A stretch of DNA of 64,000 bases. Source: Nemertoderma westbladi (Eukaryota > Xenacoelomorpha > Nemertodermatida > Nemertodermatidae). The stretch spans positions 62,001 to 126,000 of the forward strand of contig JAUCBJ010007635.1 of the NCBI GenBank assembly GCA_032718475.1. The letters are read 5' to 3'. Position 1 is the stretch's first letter; every line of letters starts with the position of its first letter. Both the position numbers and the translations under genes were made by a program. Of this stretch, positions 16,201 through 27,583 are shown piece after piece. The notes below the pieces were generated by a model. It was not told the DNA's origin. It did not search any database and saw nothing but the letters and a program-made list of their open reading frames with translations.

Positions 16201-19170
16201 TTGTATGGCTATTCCGTATACAATAACTATTTTTCTCTTTCACAGTTGTATGGCTATTCCGTATACAATAACTATTTTTCTCTTTCACAGTTGTATGGCT
16301 ATTCCGTATGCAATAACTATTTTTCTCTTTCACAGTTGTATGTCTATTCCGTATGCAATAACTATTTTTCTCTTTCACAGTTGTATGGCTATTCCGTATA
16401 CAATAACTATTTTTCTCTTTCACAGTTGTATGTCTATTCCGTATGCAATAACTAACCTTCACTTTCACAGTTGTATGGCTATTCCGTATGCAATAACTAA
16501 CCTTCTCTTTCACAGTTGTATGGCTATTCCGTATACAATAACTATTTTTCTCTTTCACAGTTGTATGGCTATTCCGTATACAATAACTATTTTTCTCTTT
16601 CACAGTTGTATGGCTATTCCGTATACAATAACTATTTTTCTCTTTCACAGTTGTATGGCTATTCCGTATGCAATAACTATTTTTCTCTTTCACAGTTGTA
16701 TGGCTATTCCGTATGCAATAACTAACCTTCTCTTTCACAGTTGTATGGCTATTCCGTATACAATAACTATTTTTCTCTTTCACAGTTGTATGGCTATTCC
16801 GTATACAATAACTATTTTTCTCTTTCACAGTTGTATGGCTATTCCGTATGCAATAACTATTTTTCTCTTTCACAGTTGTATGGCTATTCCGTATGCAATA
16901 ACTAACCTTCTCTTTCACAGTTGTATGTCTATTCCGTATGCAATAACTATTTTTCTCTTTCACAGTTGTATGGCTATTCCGTATACAATAACTATTTTTC
17001 TCTTTCACAGTTGTATGTCTATTCCGTATGCAATAACTAACCTTCACTTTCACAGTTGTATGGCTATTCCGTATGCAATAACTAACCTTCTCTTTCACAG
17101 TTGTATGGCTATTCCGTATACAATAACTATTTTTCTCTTTCACAGTTGTATGGCTATTCCGTATACAATAACTATTTTTCTCTTTCACAGTTGTATGGCT
17201 ATTCCGTATGCAATAACTAACCTTCTCTTTCACAGTTGTATGTCTATTCCGTATACAATAACTATTTTTCTCTTTCACAGTTGTATGGCTATTCCGTATG
17301 CAATAACTAACCTTCACTTTCACAGTTGTATGGCTATTCCGTATGCAATAACTAACCTTCTCTTTCACAGTTGTATGGCTATTCCGTATACAATAACTAT
17401 TTTTCTCTTTCACAGTTGTATGGCTATTCCGTATACAATAACTATTTTTCTCTTTCACAGTTGTATGTCTATTCCGTATGCAATAACTAACCTTCACTTT
17501 CACAGTTGTATGGCTATTCCGTATGCAATAACTATTTTTCTCTTTCACAGTTGTATGGCTATTCCGTATGCAATAACTAACTTTCACTTTCACAGTTGTA
17601 TGGCTATTCCGTATACAATAACTATTTTTCTCTTTCACAGTTGTATGTATGGCTATTCCGTATACAATAACTATTTTTCTCTTTCACAGTTGTATGGCTA
17701 TTCCGTATACAATAACTATTTTTCTCTTTCACAGTTGTATGTCTATTCCGTATGCAATAACTAACTTTCACTTTCACAGTTGTATGGCTATTCCGTATAC
17801 AATAACTATTTTTCTCTTTCACAGTTGTATGGCTATTCCGTATACAATAACTATTTTTCTCTTTCACAGTTGTATGGCTATTCCGTATGCAATAACTATT
17901 TTTCTCTTTCACAGTTGTATGTCTATTCCGTATGCAATAACTATTTTTCTCTTTCACAGTTGTATGGCTATTCCGTATACAATAACTATTTTTCTCTTTC
18001 ACAGTTGTATGTCTATTCCGTATGCAATAACTAACCTTCACTTTCACAGTTGTATGGCTATTCCGTATGCAATAACTAACCTTCTCTTTCACAGTTGTAT
18101 GGCTATTCCGTATACAATAACTATTTTTCTCTTTCACAGTTGTATGGCTATTCCGTATACAATAACTATTTTTCTCTTTCACAGTTGTATGGCTATTCCG
18201 TATACAATAACTATTTTTCTCTTTCACAGTTGTATGGCTATTCCGTATGCAATAACTATTTTTCTCTTTCACAGTTGTATGGCTATTCCGTATGCAATAA
18301 CTAACCTTCTCTTTCACAGTTGTATGGCTATTCCGTATACAATAACTATTTTTCTCTTTCACAGTTGTATGGCTATTCCGTATACAATAACTATTTTTCT
18401 CTTTCACAGTTGTATGGCTATTCCGTATGCAATAACTATTTTTCTCTTTCACAGTTGTATGGCTATTCCGTATGCAATAACTAACCTTCTCTTTCACAGT
18501 TGTATGTCTATTCCGTATGCAATAACTATTTTTCTCTTTCACAGTTGTATGGCTATTCCGTATACAATAACTATTTTTCTCTTTCACAGTTGTATGTCTA
18601 TTCCGTATGCAATAACTAACCTTCACTTTCACAGTTGTATGGCTATTCCGTATGCAATAACTAACCTTCTCTTTCACAGTTGTATGGCTATTCCGTATAC
18701 AATAACTATTTTTCTCTTTCACAGTTGTATGGCTATTCCGTATACAATAACTATTTTTCTCTTTCACAGTTGTATGGCTATTCCGTATGCAATAACTATT
18801 TTTCTCTTTCACAGTTGTATGGCTATTCCGTATGCAATAACTAACCTTCTCTTTCACAGTTGTATGTCTATTCCGTATACAATAACTATTTTTCTCTTTC
18901 ACAGTTGTATGGCTATTCCGTATGCAATAACTAACCTTCACTTTCACAGTTGTATGGCTATTCCGTATGCAATAACTAACCTTCTCTTTCACAGTTGTAT
19001 GGCTATTCCGTATACAATAACTATTTTTCTCTTTCACAGTTGTATGGCTATTCCGTATACAATAACTATTTTTCTCTTTCACAGTTGTATGTCTATTCCG
19101 TATGCAATAACTAACCTTCACTTTCACAGTTGTATGGCTATTCCGTATGCAATAACTATTTTTCTCTTTC
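16201..19170 (+). repeat. 1579-bp higher-order repeat, two copies
   Basis: The order of unit variants from about 16201 is repeated from about 17780, an offset of 1579 bp (35 x 45 + 4, so it includes one 49-bp unit). I compared unit types along about 30 consecutive units and found the same order, except for one extra unit in the second copy near 18780 and small changes near the end. This is the largest higher-order duplication I can read in the array. Confidence 0.8.
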
Positions 19171-19497
19171 ACAGTTGTATGGCTATTCCGTATACAATAA
19201 CTATTTTTCTCTTTCACAGTTGTATGGCTATTCCGTATACAATAACTATTTTTCTCTTTCACAGTTGTATGTCTATTCCGTATGCAATAACTAACTTTCA
19301 CTTTCACAGTTGTATGGCTATTCCGTATACAATAACTATTTTTCTCTTTCACAGTTGTATGTATGGCTATTCCGTATACAATAACTAACTTTCACTTTCA
19401 CAGTTGTATGGCTATTCCGTATGCAATAACTAACTTTCACTTTCACAGTTGTATGGCTATTCCGTATACAATAACTATTTTTCTCTTTCACAGTTGT

Positions 19498-20589
19498 ATG
19501 TATGGCTATTCCGTATACAATAACTAACTTTCTCTTTCACAGTTGTATGGCTATTCCGTATGCAATAACTAACCTTCTCTTTCACAGTTGTATGGCTATT
19601 CCGTATACAATAACTAACTTTCACTTTCACAGTTGTATGGCTATTCCGTATACAATAACTAACTTTCACTTTCACAGTTATATGGCTATTCCGTATGCAA
19701 TAACTAACTTTCACTTTCACAGTTGTATGGCTATTCCGTATGCAATAACTATTTTTCTCTTTCACAGTTGTATGGCTATTCCGTATGCAATAACTAACTT
19801 TCACTTTCACAGTTGTATGGCTATTCCGTATGCAATAACTAACTTTCACTTTCACAGTTGTATGGCTATTCCGTATACAATAACTAACTTTCACTTTCAC
19901 AGTTGTATGGCTATTCCGTATACAATAACTAACTTTCACTTTCACAGTTATATGGCTATTCCGTATGCAATAACTAACTTTCACTTTCACAGTTGTATGG
20001 CTATTCCGTATGCAATAACTATTTTTCTCTTTCACAGTTGTATGGCTATTCCGTATGCAATAACTAACTTTCACTTTCACAGTTGTATGGCTATTCCGTA
20101 TGCAATAACTAACTTTCACTTTCACAGTTGTATGGCTATTCCGTATACAATAACTATTTTTCTCTTTCACAGTTGTATGTATGGCTATTCCGTATACAAT
20201 AACTAACTTTCTCTTTCACAGTTGTATGGCTATTCCGTATGCAATAACTAACCTTCTCTTTCACAGTTGTATGGCTATTCCGTATACAATAACTAACTTT
20301 CACTTTCACAGTTGTATGGCTATTCCGTATACAATAACTAACTTTCACTTTCACAGTTATATGGCTATTCCGTATGCAATAACTATTTTTCTCTTTCACA
20401 GTTGTATGGCTATTCCGTATGCAATAACTATTTTTCTCTTTCACAGTTGTATGGCTATTCCGTATACAATAACTAACTTTCACTTTCACAGTTGTATGGC
20501 TATTCCGTATACAATAACTAACTTTCACTTTCACAGTTGTATGGCTATTCCGTATACAATAACTATTTTTCTCTTTCACAGTTGTATGT
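19498..20589 (+). repeat. 679-bp higher-order repeat, second copy partial
   Basis: A block starting with a 49-bp unit at 19498 is repeated from 20177 (offset 679 = 15 x 45 + 4). Both copies carry the rare GTTATATGG variant (about 19678 and 20357) after the same order of units. Inside the first copy the GTTATATGG variant recurs 270 bp later, so a 6-unit block has also been duplicated. The second copy lacks that inner duplication. Confidence 0.72.
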
Positions 20590-23046
20590 ATGGCTATTCC
20601 GTATACAATAACTAACTTTCACTTTCACAGTTGTATGGCTATTCCGTATACAATAACTAACTTTCACTTTCACAGTTGTATGTATGGCTATTCCGTATAC
20701 AATAACTATTTTTCTCTTTCACAGTTGTATGGCTATTCCGTATACAATAACTATTTTTCTCTTTCACAGTTGTATGTATGGCTATTCCGTATACAATAAC
20801 TAACTTTCTCTTTCACAGTTGTATGGCTATTCCGTATGCAATAACTAACTTTCACTTTCACAGTTGTATGGCTATTCCGTATGCAATAACTAACTTTCAC
20901 TTTCACAGTTGTATGGCTATTCCGTATGCAATAACTAACTTTCTCTTTCACAGTTGTATGGCTATTCCGTATGCAATAACTAACTTTCACTTTCACAGTT
21001 GTATGGCTATTCCGTATGCAATAACTAACTTTCTCTTTCACAGTTGTATGGCTATTCCGTATACAATAACTATTTTTCTCTTTCACAGTTGTATGTATGG
21101 CTATTCCGTATACAATAACTAACTTTCTCTTTCACAGTTGTATGGCTATTCCGTATACAATAACTATTTTTCTCTTTCACAGTTGTATGTATGGCTATTC
21201 CGTATACAATAACTAACTTTCTCTTTCACAGTTGTATGGCTATTCCGTATGCAATAACTAACTTTCACTTTCACAGTTGTATGGCTATTCCGTATGCAAT
21301 AACTAACTTTCACTTTCACAGTTGTATGGCTATTCCGTATACAATAACTAACTTTCACTTTCACAGTTGTATGTATGGCTATTCCGTATACAATAACTAA
21401 CTTTCTCTTTCACAGTTGTATGGCTATTCCGTATGCAATAACTAACTTTCACTTTCACAGTTGTATGGCTATTCCGTATGCAATAACTAACTTTCACTTT
21501 CACAGTTGTATGGCTATTCCGTATACAATAACTAACTTTCACTTTCACAGTTGTATGGCTATTCCGTATACAATAACTATTTTTCTCTTTCACAGTTGTA
21601 TGTATGGCTATTCCGTATGCAATAACTAACTTTCTCTTTCACAGTTGTATGGCTATTCCGTATACAATAACTATTTTTCTCTTTCACAGTTGTATGGCTA
21701 TTCCGTATTCAATAACTAACTTTCACTTTCACAGTTGTATGGCTATTCCGTATGCAATAACTAACTTTCTCTTTCACAGTTGTATGGCTATTCCGTATAC
21801 AATAACTATTTTTCTCTTTCACAGTTGTATGGCTATTCCGTATTCAATAACTAACTTTCACTTTCACAGTTGTATGGCTATTCCGTATTCAATAACTAAC
21901 TTTCACTTTCACAGTTGTATGGCTATTCCGTATGCAATAACTAACCTTCTCTTTCACAGTTGTATGACTATTCCGTATGCAATAACTAACTTTCACTTTC
22001 ACAGTTGTATGGCTATTCCGTATACAATAACTATTTTTCTCTTTCACAGTTGTATGTATGGCTATTCCGTATACAATAACTAACTTTCACTTTCACAGTT
22101 GTATGGCTATTCCGTATGCAATAACTAACTTTCACTTTCACAGTTGTATGGCTATTCCGTATACAATAACTATTTTTCTCTTTCACAGTTGTATGTATGG
22201 CTATTCCGTATACAATAACTAACTTTCTCTTTCACAGTTGTATGACTATTCCGTATACAATAACTAACTTTCACTTTCACAGTTGTATGGCTATTCCGTA
22301 TGCAATAACTAACTTTCACTTTCACAGTTGTATGGCTATTCCGTATGCAATAACTAATCTTCTCTTTCACAGTTGTATGTATGGCTATTCCGTATGCAAT
22401 AACTAACTTTCTCTTTCACAGTTGTATGTATGACTATTCCGTATGCAATAACTAATCTTCTCTTTCACAGTTGTATGGCTATTCCGTATGCAATAACTAT
22501 TTTTCTCTTTCACAGTTGTATGGCTATTCCGTATGCAATAACTAACTTTCACTTTCACAGTTGTATGGCTATTCCGTATGCAATAACTAACTTTCTCTTT
22601 CACAGTTGTATGACTATTCCGTATACAATAACTAACTTTCACTTTCACAGTTGTATGGCTATTCCGTATGCAATAACTATTTTTCTCTTTCACAGTTGTA
22701 TGGCTATTCCGTATGCAATAACTAACTTTCTCTTTCACAGTTGTATGACTATTCCGTATACAATAACTAACTTTCACTTTCACAGTTGTATGTATGGCTA
22801 TTCCGTATGCAATAACTAACCTTCTCTTTCACAGTTGTATGGCTATTCCGTATGCAATAACTAACTTTCTCTTTCACAGTTGTATGACTATTCCGTATAC
22901 AATAACTAACTTTCACTTTCACAGTTGTATGGCTATTCCGTATGCAATAACTAACTTTCACTTTCACAGTTGTATGGCTATTCCGTATGCAATAACTAAC
23001 TTTCACTTTCACAGTTGTATGGCTATTCCGTATGCAATAACTAACT

Positions 23047-23141
23047 TGGTAATGAATTGGTAATGCAGTAATTGCAGTACTGTTGTACCGGCTTAAACTG
23101 AAAACGCAATACAAACTGTGAATTGAATTGTATATGTTGTA
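23047..23141. other. Satellite edge and upstream flank of truncated ORF
   Basis: After the last satellite base the sequence reads into GGTAATGAATTGGTAATGCAG, a short internal duplication of TTGGTAATG type, and then unique DNA leading to an ATG at 23142. No promoter element can be recognised in this short stretch. Confidence 0.5.
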
Positions 23142-23810
23142 ATGGCAGAGGAATTTATCAAACTTAATAATGATATTCTGGCAATGTTAAGGAATATTAA
23201 AGGCAAGAAAAGCGTATCCAATGATGACGAACGGGCGATAGCTGATCTTCTCGCCTCCATGACAGCCAAACACATGACAGTTATAGACAAGCTGGCGGAA
23301 TCGCGAGATAAGCTAGCTGAAGCCCGCCAGGACTCAATCACTGCCAAGGACGAACTGATCCAACACCTGAAAGGCCCCCGCCCATCCACACCTGCCGCTG
23401 CAACTCCCACCATTGGTACCCACCAGCGCCTGCATTCGCAACCCTCAGTCTCTGCCACGGAACCCAGCTACAGTGCGGTAACTACCGGCTCCTCTCAACC
23501 TCCGGCACATCCTCCTTACCAACGGCCTCCTGCTGTTCGAGGATGTAAAGCGGGCGGCTCGCTACAAGTGGTCCAATCACAACCGTCACGACAGGCACAT
23601 ATTCACATCGGGCGACTTGATCCATCAGTAACTCAAGATGACATTAAGGAATACTTACGCAAAGGAGGTTTTAACTTTGAAGATGTTATAGCTATTACTC
23701 CACTTGCAGCCTCACCGTTTCAGTGTTTTCATGTGGTCTGCAGTCAGGACGATAGGGCCATCTTAATGGACCCAGAGACATGGGAAGATGGAATCAGTAT
23801 ACGGATGTGA
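23142..23810 (+). CDS. Truncated ORF1-like protein (coiled coil plus RRM-like domain)
   Basis: The 222-residue frame starts at the ATG at 23142. Residues about 1-85 are charged and helical (likely coiled coil), residues about 90-150 are Pro/Ser/Thr-rich, and residues about 155-222 begin with HIHIGRLDPSVTQDDIKEYL, an RRM-like fold pattern seen in ORF1/gag-like proteins of invertebrate non-LTR elements and in uncharacterised transposon-associated proteins. In such proteins this domain usually continues with a basic tail. Here the frame stops at a TGA supplied by the E1 LTR, two to four bases inside it, so the protein is cut by the element junction. No continuation is seen on the far side of E1 at 38158. 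I infer a 5' fragment of a LINE ORF1 or similar repeat protein. A host gene is less likely. Confidence 0.5.
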   Translation: MAEEFIKLNNDILAMLRNIKGKKSVSNDDERAIADLLASMTAKHMTVIDKLAESRDKLAEARQDSITAKDELIQHLKGPRPSTPAAATPTIGTHQRLHSQPSVSATEPSYSAVTTGSSQPPAHPPYQRPPAVRGCKAGGSLQVVQSQPSRQAHIHIGRLDPSVTQDDIKEYLRKGGFNFEDVIAITPLAASPFQCFHVVCSQDDRAILMDPETWEDGISIRM

Positions 23811-24340
23811 CGGGATCCAAGAGGGATCCCGATTTATCCGGTTGTGGTAATTTAGTCCACGCGTCCCCGCCGTGTATAAGGATGAAATAAATGACTGAGT
23901 TCTGAAGTTCGGTGTATAATAGGATGTTATAAGATATAGATATTGTAAATGTGTACAAGGCGGGATACGGTAACTAAAGTCCCGTGATCCCCTATCTAAA
24001 CTAATTGGCTGTACCCTACGCTAGCACTGCTGCACTGTGATGACTGAATAGGTAATATTACTGCCAAGTGGCTATACTGCACGGTTGGCCTAATTACTAC
24101 CTAATCGATGCCTTGCCCCCCTCTGATTGGTTGTTACCCTTGTTGGCGCCCCGTGGAGTATTCCCGTTCACTCCACCTGTTCTCTGGGTTAGGGGTTTGG
24201 CCCCTGACCCTCCATTGTGTGCTTCCTTCCCATTCTTATTGGGATGGCGCGAGTTGGTTAATTACCCAATCTCGCGGCTCCCAATATTGCTTATCGGCTA
24301 ATAACTTTATGGGGTGTTGGCGGGATTGAATAAGCTAACA
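23806..24340 (-). repeat. E1 3' LTR
   Basis: This 535-bp copy matches 37620-38157. On the plus strand it runs from TGTGACGGGATCC to AAGCTAACA, so in element sense it starts TGTTAGC and ends CCGTCACA. The half from about 24060 to 24340 (sense U3 side) is identical to the other LTR; about a dozen substitutions and two small indels lie in the other half. Short reading frames inside it are repeated in the other LTR and are not genes. Confidence 0.93.
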
Positions 24341-24349
24341 CTCCCCCCC
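24341..24349 (-). other. E1 polypurine tract
   Basis: In element sense the bases directly before the 3' LTR read GGGGGGGAG, then TGTTAGC. A purine run in this place primes plus-strand DNA synthesis in LTR elements and fixes the orientation of E1 as minus. Confidence 0.85.
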
Positions 24350-25048
24350 ATGCTATCTTCCCGGTAAGAAGATAGCATCAACCAAAAAAGTGCGCTACAA
24401 TCCCGCTGGATCCCGATCTAGTATCGGGTGTGGGGTGGAAATTCTTTTCTCTCGGGGTCGGCTTTCCAGGCCGCCCCCTATGGGTATGATATCGCTACCC
24501 TGTGTGCCTGGCGTCTCATGTCGGGCCGGTCGCGCTCACCTCCCACGCAACTTTTGTTTCCCCAACATTTTCGCCCTATCTCACCTTCACTCTCACCCTA
24601 ACTCTCTCATACCCCCGGACCTCCTCGTCCCTTACTCAGCCTCTTATTCTCCCCCCCCCACACTAGAATTGCGTTCGCACTCTCTCCGCACTTCACACTC
24701 TTATTCCGAATTCTCAAGTCCACTTTGACTGTTCTATCTCTCCTGACGAACCTCCCCCCCCTCTCGTGCCGCCGCACTCAAGAAGTGTGAAATTGTCAGT
24801 TGTCTCGTCCATAGTGCCATAGTCATTGTCCCCCAGTCCCAGTAGCTAATTGAGAAAGGTTGTATGACTATAGTACTTACTCCAAACGTATGTATTTTAC
24901 TGCTAATCACTACGTACGTACATACGAATTGCACTTATATAGTTATTTGCATTAATTAAATTTATACTTAATAGTTCGTACGTTACATGCGGCGCCTTCC
25001 AGGCGCACCACGTCCCAGTCTCAGTCCCATTCCCTCTCCTCCGGGAAC
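24350..25048 (-). other. E1 3' untranslated region
   Basis: About 700 bp lie between the ORF3 stop and the polypurine tract. On the plus strand the outer part is pyrimidine-rich (about 24540-24780) and the inner part AT-rich with repeated TACGTAC-like motifs (about 24880-24985). I see no coding region in it. Confidence 0.6.
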
Positions 25049-27583
25049 TTATCTGTTCCTCCTCACGTCCTCTTCCCTGGCCCGTTTCTTGGTTATCACC
25101 GCTCCTCTGGCATCATCCGCTTTCTGTTTCCGGACCTTTGCTGCCACTTCCTTGCTGATCCCGGTCGTCGGCTCCTTGGGCGCTGGTGTTATTAAAGCCC
25201 GATACCGCTTCGCCGGTGGCCCCTCAGAATGGCCTGGTTGTCTCCCTCGTGTGGCGTCCCATAGGATCATCTTCATTGCCTTTGGTACGTGTTCCGCCAA
25301 GAAATCCCTAAACTCCCTCCGGTTCTCTGGTGTCCACCTGTCCAGGTACCGTTGCGTGTTCATAACTCCGGCGAACGATGCCGCCGTAGCTACCTCTTGA
25401 TAGGTAAACGGTAACCTTCGCTTTATGATTTCCATGTGGGTCTCCTGGTTTATGAGGAAGAAACCCCACTTGAACTCTTGGGCCTTCATGCGCTGGCGCG
25501 TCATAGCCCCGACGTCGGCCCACTCCTCGAACCTCGTGAACTTCTCCTCGTCGCTCATCCAGTCGCACTCGCGTCCGTAGTGTCCCCGAAAGTGGCACTT
25601 TGGACATCGGTTATGCAACCGTGGACACGCCCCCATCCTGTGACTTGGTTCTCTACAATAGAGACAAAAGGTTCCCCGTTGGAACCGGTATAGGCAGCTG
25701 CTTTCCCGATGGGTCTGTCTCCCACAGTAGTCGCAGCCGAGTACCAATGTCTCGCGTCCCACCTCGTCCTTCGTCCCAATCGATCTCCGCGGTCTGTGGA
25801 GTCGCTGGTAGGCGAACTTCTCTACGTTGCTCTCCCTGTTTACGTCTATCTCTCCGCCCCTCTCGGGCATCGTCTCCCCGAATACTATCCGTGGTGCCGT
25901 CCCCGGTTGCTCGCCCAACCTGATGGTGCTCCCCGCGAAATCCATCGCCGGCCCCTCGTGCACCCAGGTCCGCTTGCCGGATCTGTTCCAGAAGGCCCTT
26001 GCCCCACTGGCCGTCACCACCCTTCCGCCAACCCAGTCTGTGTCCGAGTGGCCTATCCTTTCGATGGGCGGTATCTCTCCGAACTCGTCGTCGTCGTCCT
26101 CCTCTTCTGGTAGTGTCTCCAATCCCGGTATCCCGATGGATCCACTATGTCCCTTCCCGCCTTGGCTCTCGCCCGTAGCTCTCCATCCCTCTAGCTCCCT
26201 TAACTTCCTTGGCGGTTGGTCGCCCTCGGCGCCCGCTGGTATGGGCGTCGTTTGCAACCCCGACGTCGACTGTTTCGGCGATCCCACCGTCCATCCCAAT
26301 TCTCGTCCTAGAGACTCCCCCGAACTCCCTGACGAAGTCCAATGAAGTTCGTCTAGGCCCGCCTGTTCCTCGAAGCCGTAACTCTGTGCCCTGGCTTCCT
26401 CTTCCCTCTCCTCTGCTTCTATCCTCTCCCGTCTAGCGACTTCTTCCAGTCGCTTTGCTTCCCGTCTATCCATCTCTAGCTGCTCCCATCTCTGATACGG
26501 TGTATCTGTCTCCCCATCTACCAGATGTCGGCTGTTGTAGTACACCGACTCGCCCTTCAGCCCCGGGTGGTCTACCAGACCGTCAAAGGCCGTCTTAAAG
26601 GCTCTCCTGTAGCTTAGGGGTGATCCCGATAGCAGAAATGCCCCTGGTTCTCTTTCGATAACTACGGTCATGAATAAGTTAAGTAAACTTATCATCATCC
26701 AGTCCTCCTGCAGGATATATCGCTTCTGATATACCTTTATCGCTCCTCTGCGAAACTGATATACCTCCTGCTTTCCCGGTCTCGCTCCCCACTTCAGCGA
26801 GTTCGCTAGTTCTGCTCCGTATTCTTCCCTAAACTTCCCCCAATCCATTGGTTTGTGGCATACGAGCCCCAATAATTGGCCCATCGCCACCGCCCCGCAT
26901 TGGCCTGGGTTCTCGACCACCCCCAATCCATCCGGTGCCGTCATAGCCATAAAGACTTTCTGCATATCCAGGAGGTTGGTGGCGTCCGGACCGATGATCC
27001 TCTCCGCGTCCTCGCGAATCGCCGATCCCACTTTCGTCGTCGACTTCTCTCTTACTAAGACTTGTACCGCTTTCGGCAGTCGGTCTAATTTCGGCCCGTC
27101 CTTCTTCCCATACGTCCCTAGGTCGAATAAGAAGATGTCCCCATTTGGCGCTGCCAAATGCAAGAGTATGGTCCTGGCCGACCCTGCCGTTCCTCGTCTC
27201 GAACCCGCTTCGTCTTCCACGGTTCCCTCGTCATCTAGGATCATATATCCTCCTCTGTTGACGGACTCTATGAATCTTTTCCAGTCCTTCCTCGGCGATT
27301 CCCTCGGATACTTCGGAATCCCGAACTTCGCCTCGTCTCCTTTCACTACGTAGTGGAAGTGTTGGAAGATCGCGTTGTCCAGCGACGGCGTCCCGTAGGT
27401 CCCAACCAACCGCTGTTCGTGCGCCTCCCGGAAGTGATCCTGCAGCGCTCGTGCCGCGTGACCCCTTTCCAACCTCTCGTAGTATCCTCTCGTCTTCTCC
27501 TCCGGGTGTCTTTCGGTGAAATCCACCAATATTTCTTTTCCTCCTGACTCCGCTTTTCTCTTCCTGATCAGCTTGCTCGCCAT
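25049..27583 (-). CDS. E1 ORF3: DEDD-type 3'-5' exonuclease-like, zinc-cluster protein
   Basis: The frame could start at a GTG at 27592, but the first ATG is at 27583, giving 844 residues. Residues about 105-310 read like an RNase D/WRN-type exonuclease: a strand ending in D117-x-E119, LHLAAPNGDIFLFDL, a helix starting LPKAVQVL, KVGSAIREDAERI with D192, D206 in LLDMQ, and near the end YILQEDW (Y289, E293/D294) where the family has Y-x3-D. The middle is charged, acidic around residue 490. Residues about 614-674 hold three linked Cys/His groups ending C-x2-C-R-x3-S-H-x4-C-P and C-x2-C-x3-G-H-x4-C. The C-terminus is Lys/Arg-rich. It follows gag-pol on the same strand, where some retroelements carry env, but I see no signal peptide or membrane segment. 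Expression may need a spliced mRNA; CCTACAG lies about 20 bases before the ATG. The nuclease call is from motif order only. Confidence 0.72.
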   Translation of the reverse strand: MASKLIRKRKAESGGKEILVDFTERHPEEKTRGYYERLERGHAARALQDHFREAHEQRLVGTYGTPSLDNAIFQHFHYVVKGDEAKFGIPKYPRESPRKDWKRFIESVNRGGYMILDDEGTVEDEAGSRRGTAGSARTILLHLAAPNGDIFLFDLGTYGKKDGPKLDRLPKAVQVLVREKSTTKVGSAIREDAERIIGPDATNLLDMQKVFMAMTAPDGLGVVENPGQCGAVAMGQLLGLVCHKPMDWGKFREEYGAELANSLKWGARPGKQEVYQFRRGAIKVYQKRYILQEDWMMISLLNLFMTVVIEREPGAFLLSGSPLSYRRAFKTAFDGLVDHPGLKGESVYYNSRHLVDGETDTPYQRWEQLEMDRREAKRLEEVARRERIEAEEREEEARAQSYGFEEQAGLDELHWTSSGSSGESLGRELGWTVGSPKQSTSGLQTTPIPAGAEGDQPPRKLRELEGWRATGESQGGKGHSGSIGIPGLETLPEEEDDDDEFGEIPPIERIGHSDTDWVGGRVVTASGARAFWNRSGKRTWVHEGPAMDFAGSTIRLGEQPGTAPRIVFGETMPERGGEIDVNRESNVEKFAYQRLHRPRRSIGTKDEVGRETLVLGCDYCGRQTHRESSCLYRFQRGTFCLYCREPSHRMGACPRLHNRCPKCHFRGHYGRECDWMSDEEKFTRFEEWADVGAMTRQRMKAQEFKWGFFLINQETHMEIIKRRLPFTYQEVATAASFAGVMNTQRYLDRWTPENRREFRDFLAEHVPKAMKMILWDATRGRQPGHSEGPPAKRYRALITPAPKEPTTGISKEVAAKVRKQKADDARGAVITKKRAREEDVRRNR

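Larger units (their letters stand above)
1..23046 (+). repeat. 45-bp satellite array (about 510 units)
   Basis: Head-to-tail units of 45 bp fill the window from its first base to 23046, where the pattern stops abruptly. The unit has a constant core (TTGTATGGCTATTCCGTATG, then CAATAACTA) and a variable tail with a few recurring states (CTTTCACTTT, CCTTCTCTTT, TTTTTCTCTT, CTTTCTCTTT). Other variable positions are ATGGCT/ATGTCT/ATGACT/ATAGCT and GTATGC/GTATAC/GTATTC. About 60 units carry an extra TATG and are 49 bp long; none lies before 3651. Because 45 is a multiple of three, long reading frames stay open on both strands until a 49-bp unit shifts the frame. The array runs off the left edge, so its true length is unknown. 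Low divergence and block-wise sharing of variants are typical of a satellite evolving by unequal exchange. I see no gene inside it. Confidence 0.98.

Noticed and set aside
1-23046. CRISPR-like array
   Set aside because: There are no unique spacers; the whole unit repeats head to tail in animal DNA.
24068-24301. Small protein frames, repeated at 37885-38118
   Set aside because: Both are the same part of the E1 LTRs, antisense to the element, and have no recognisable domain.
25049-27583. ORF3 of E1 as an envelope gene
   Set aside because: The position fits env, but there is no signal peptide, no membrane segment and no cleavage-site pattern, while nuclease-like motifs and zinc groups are present.
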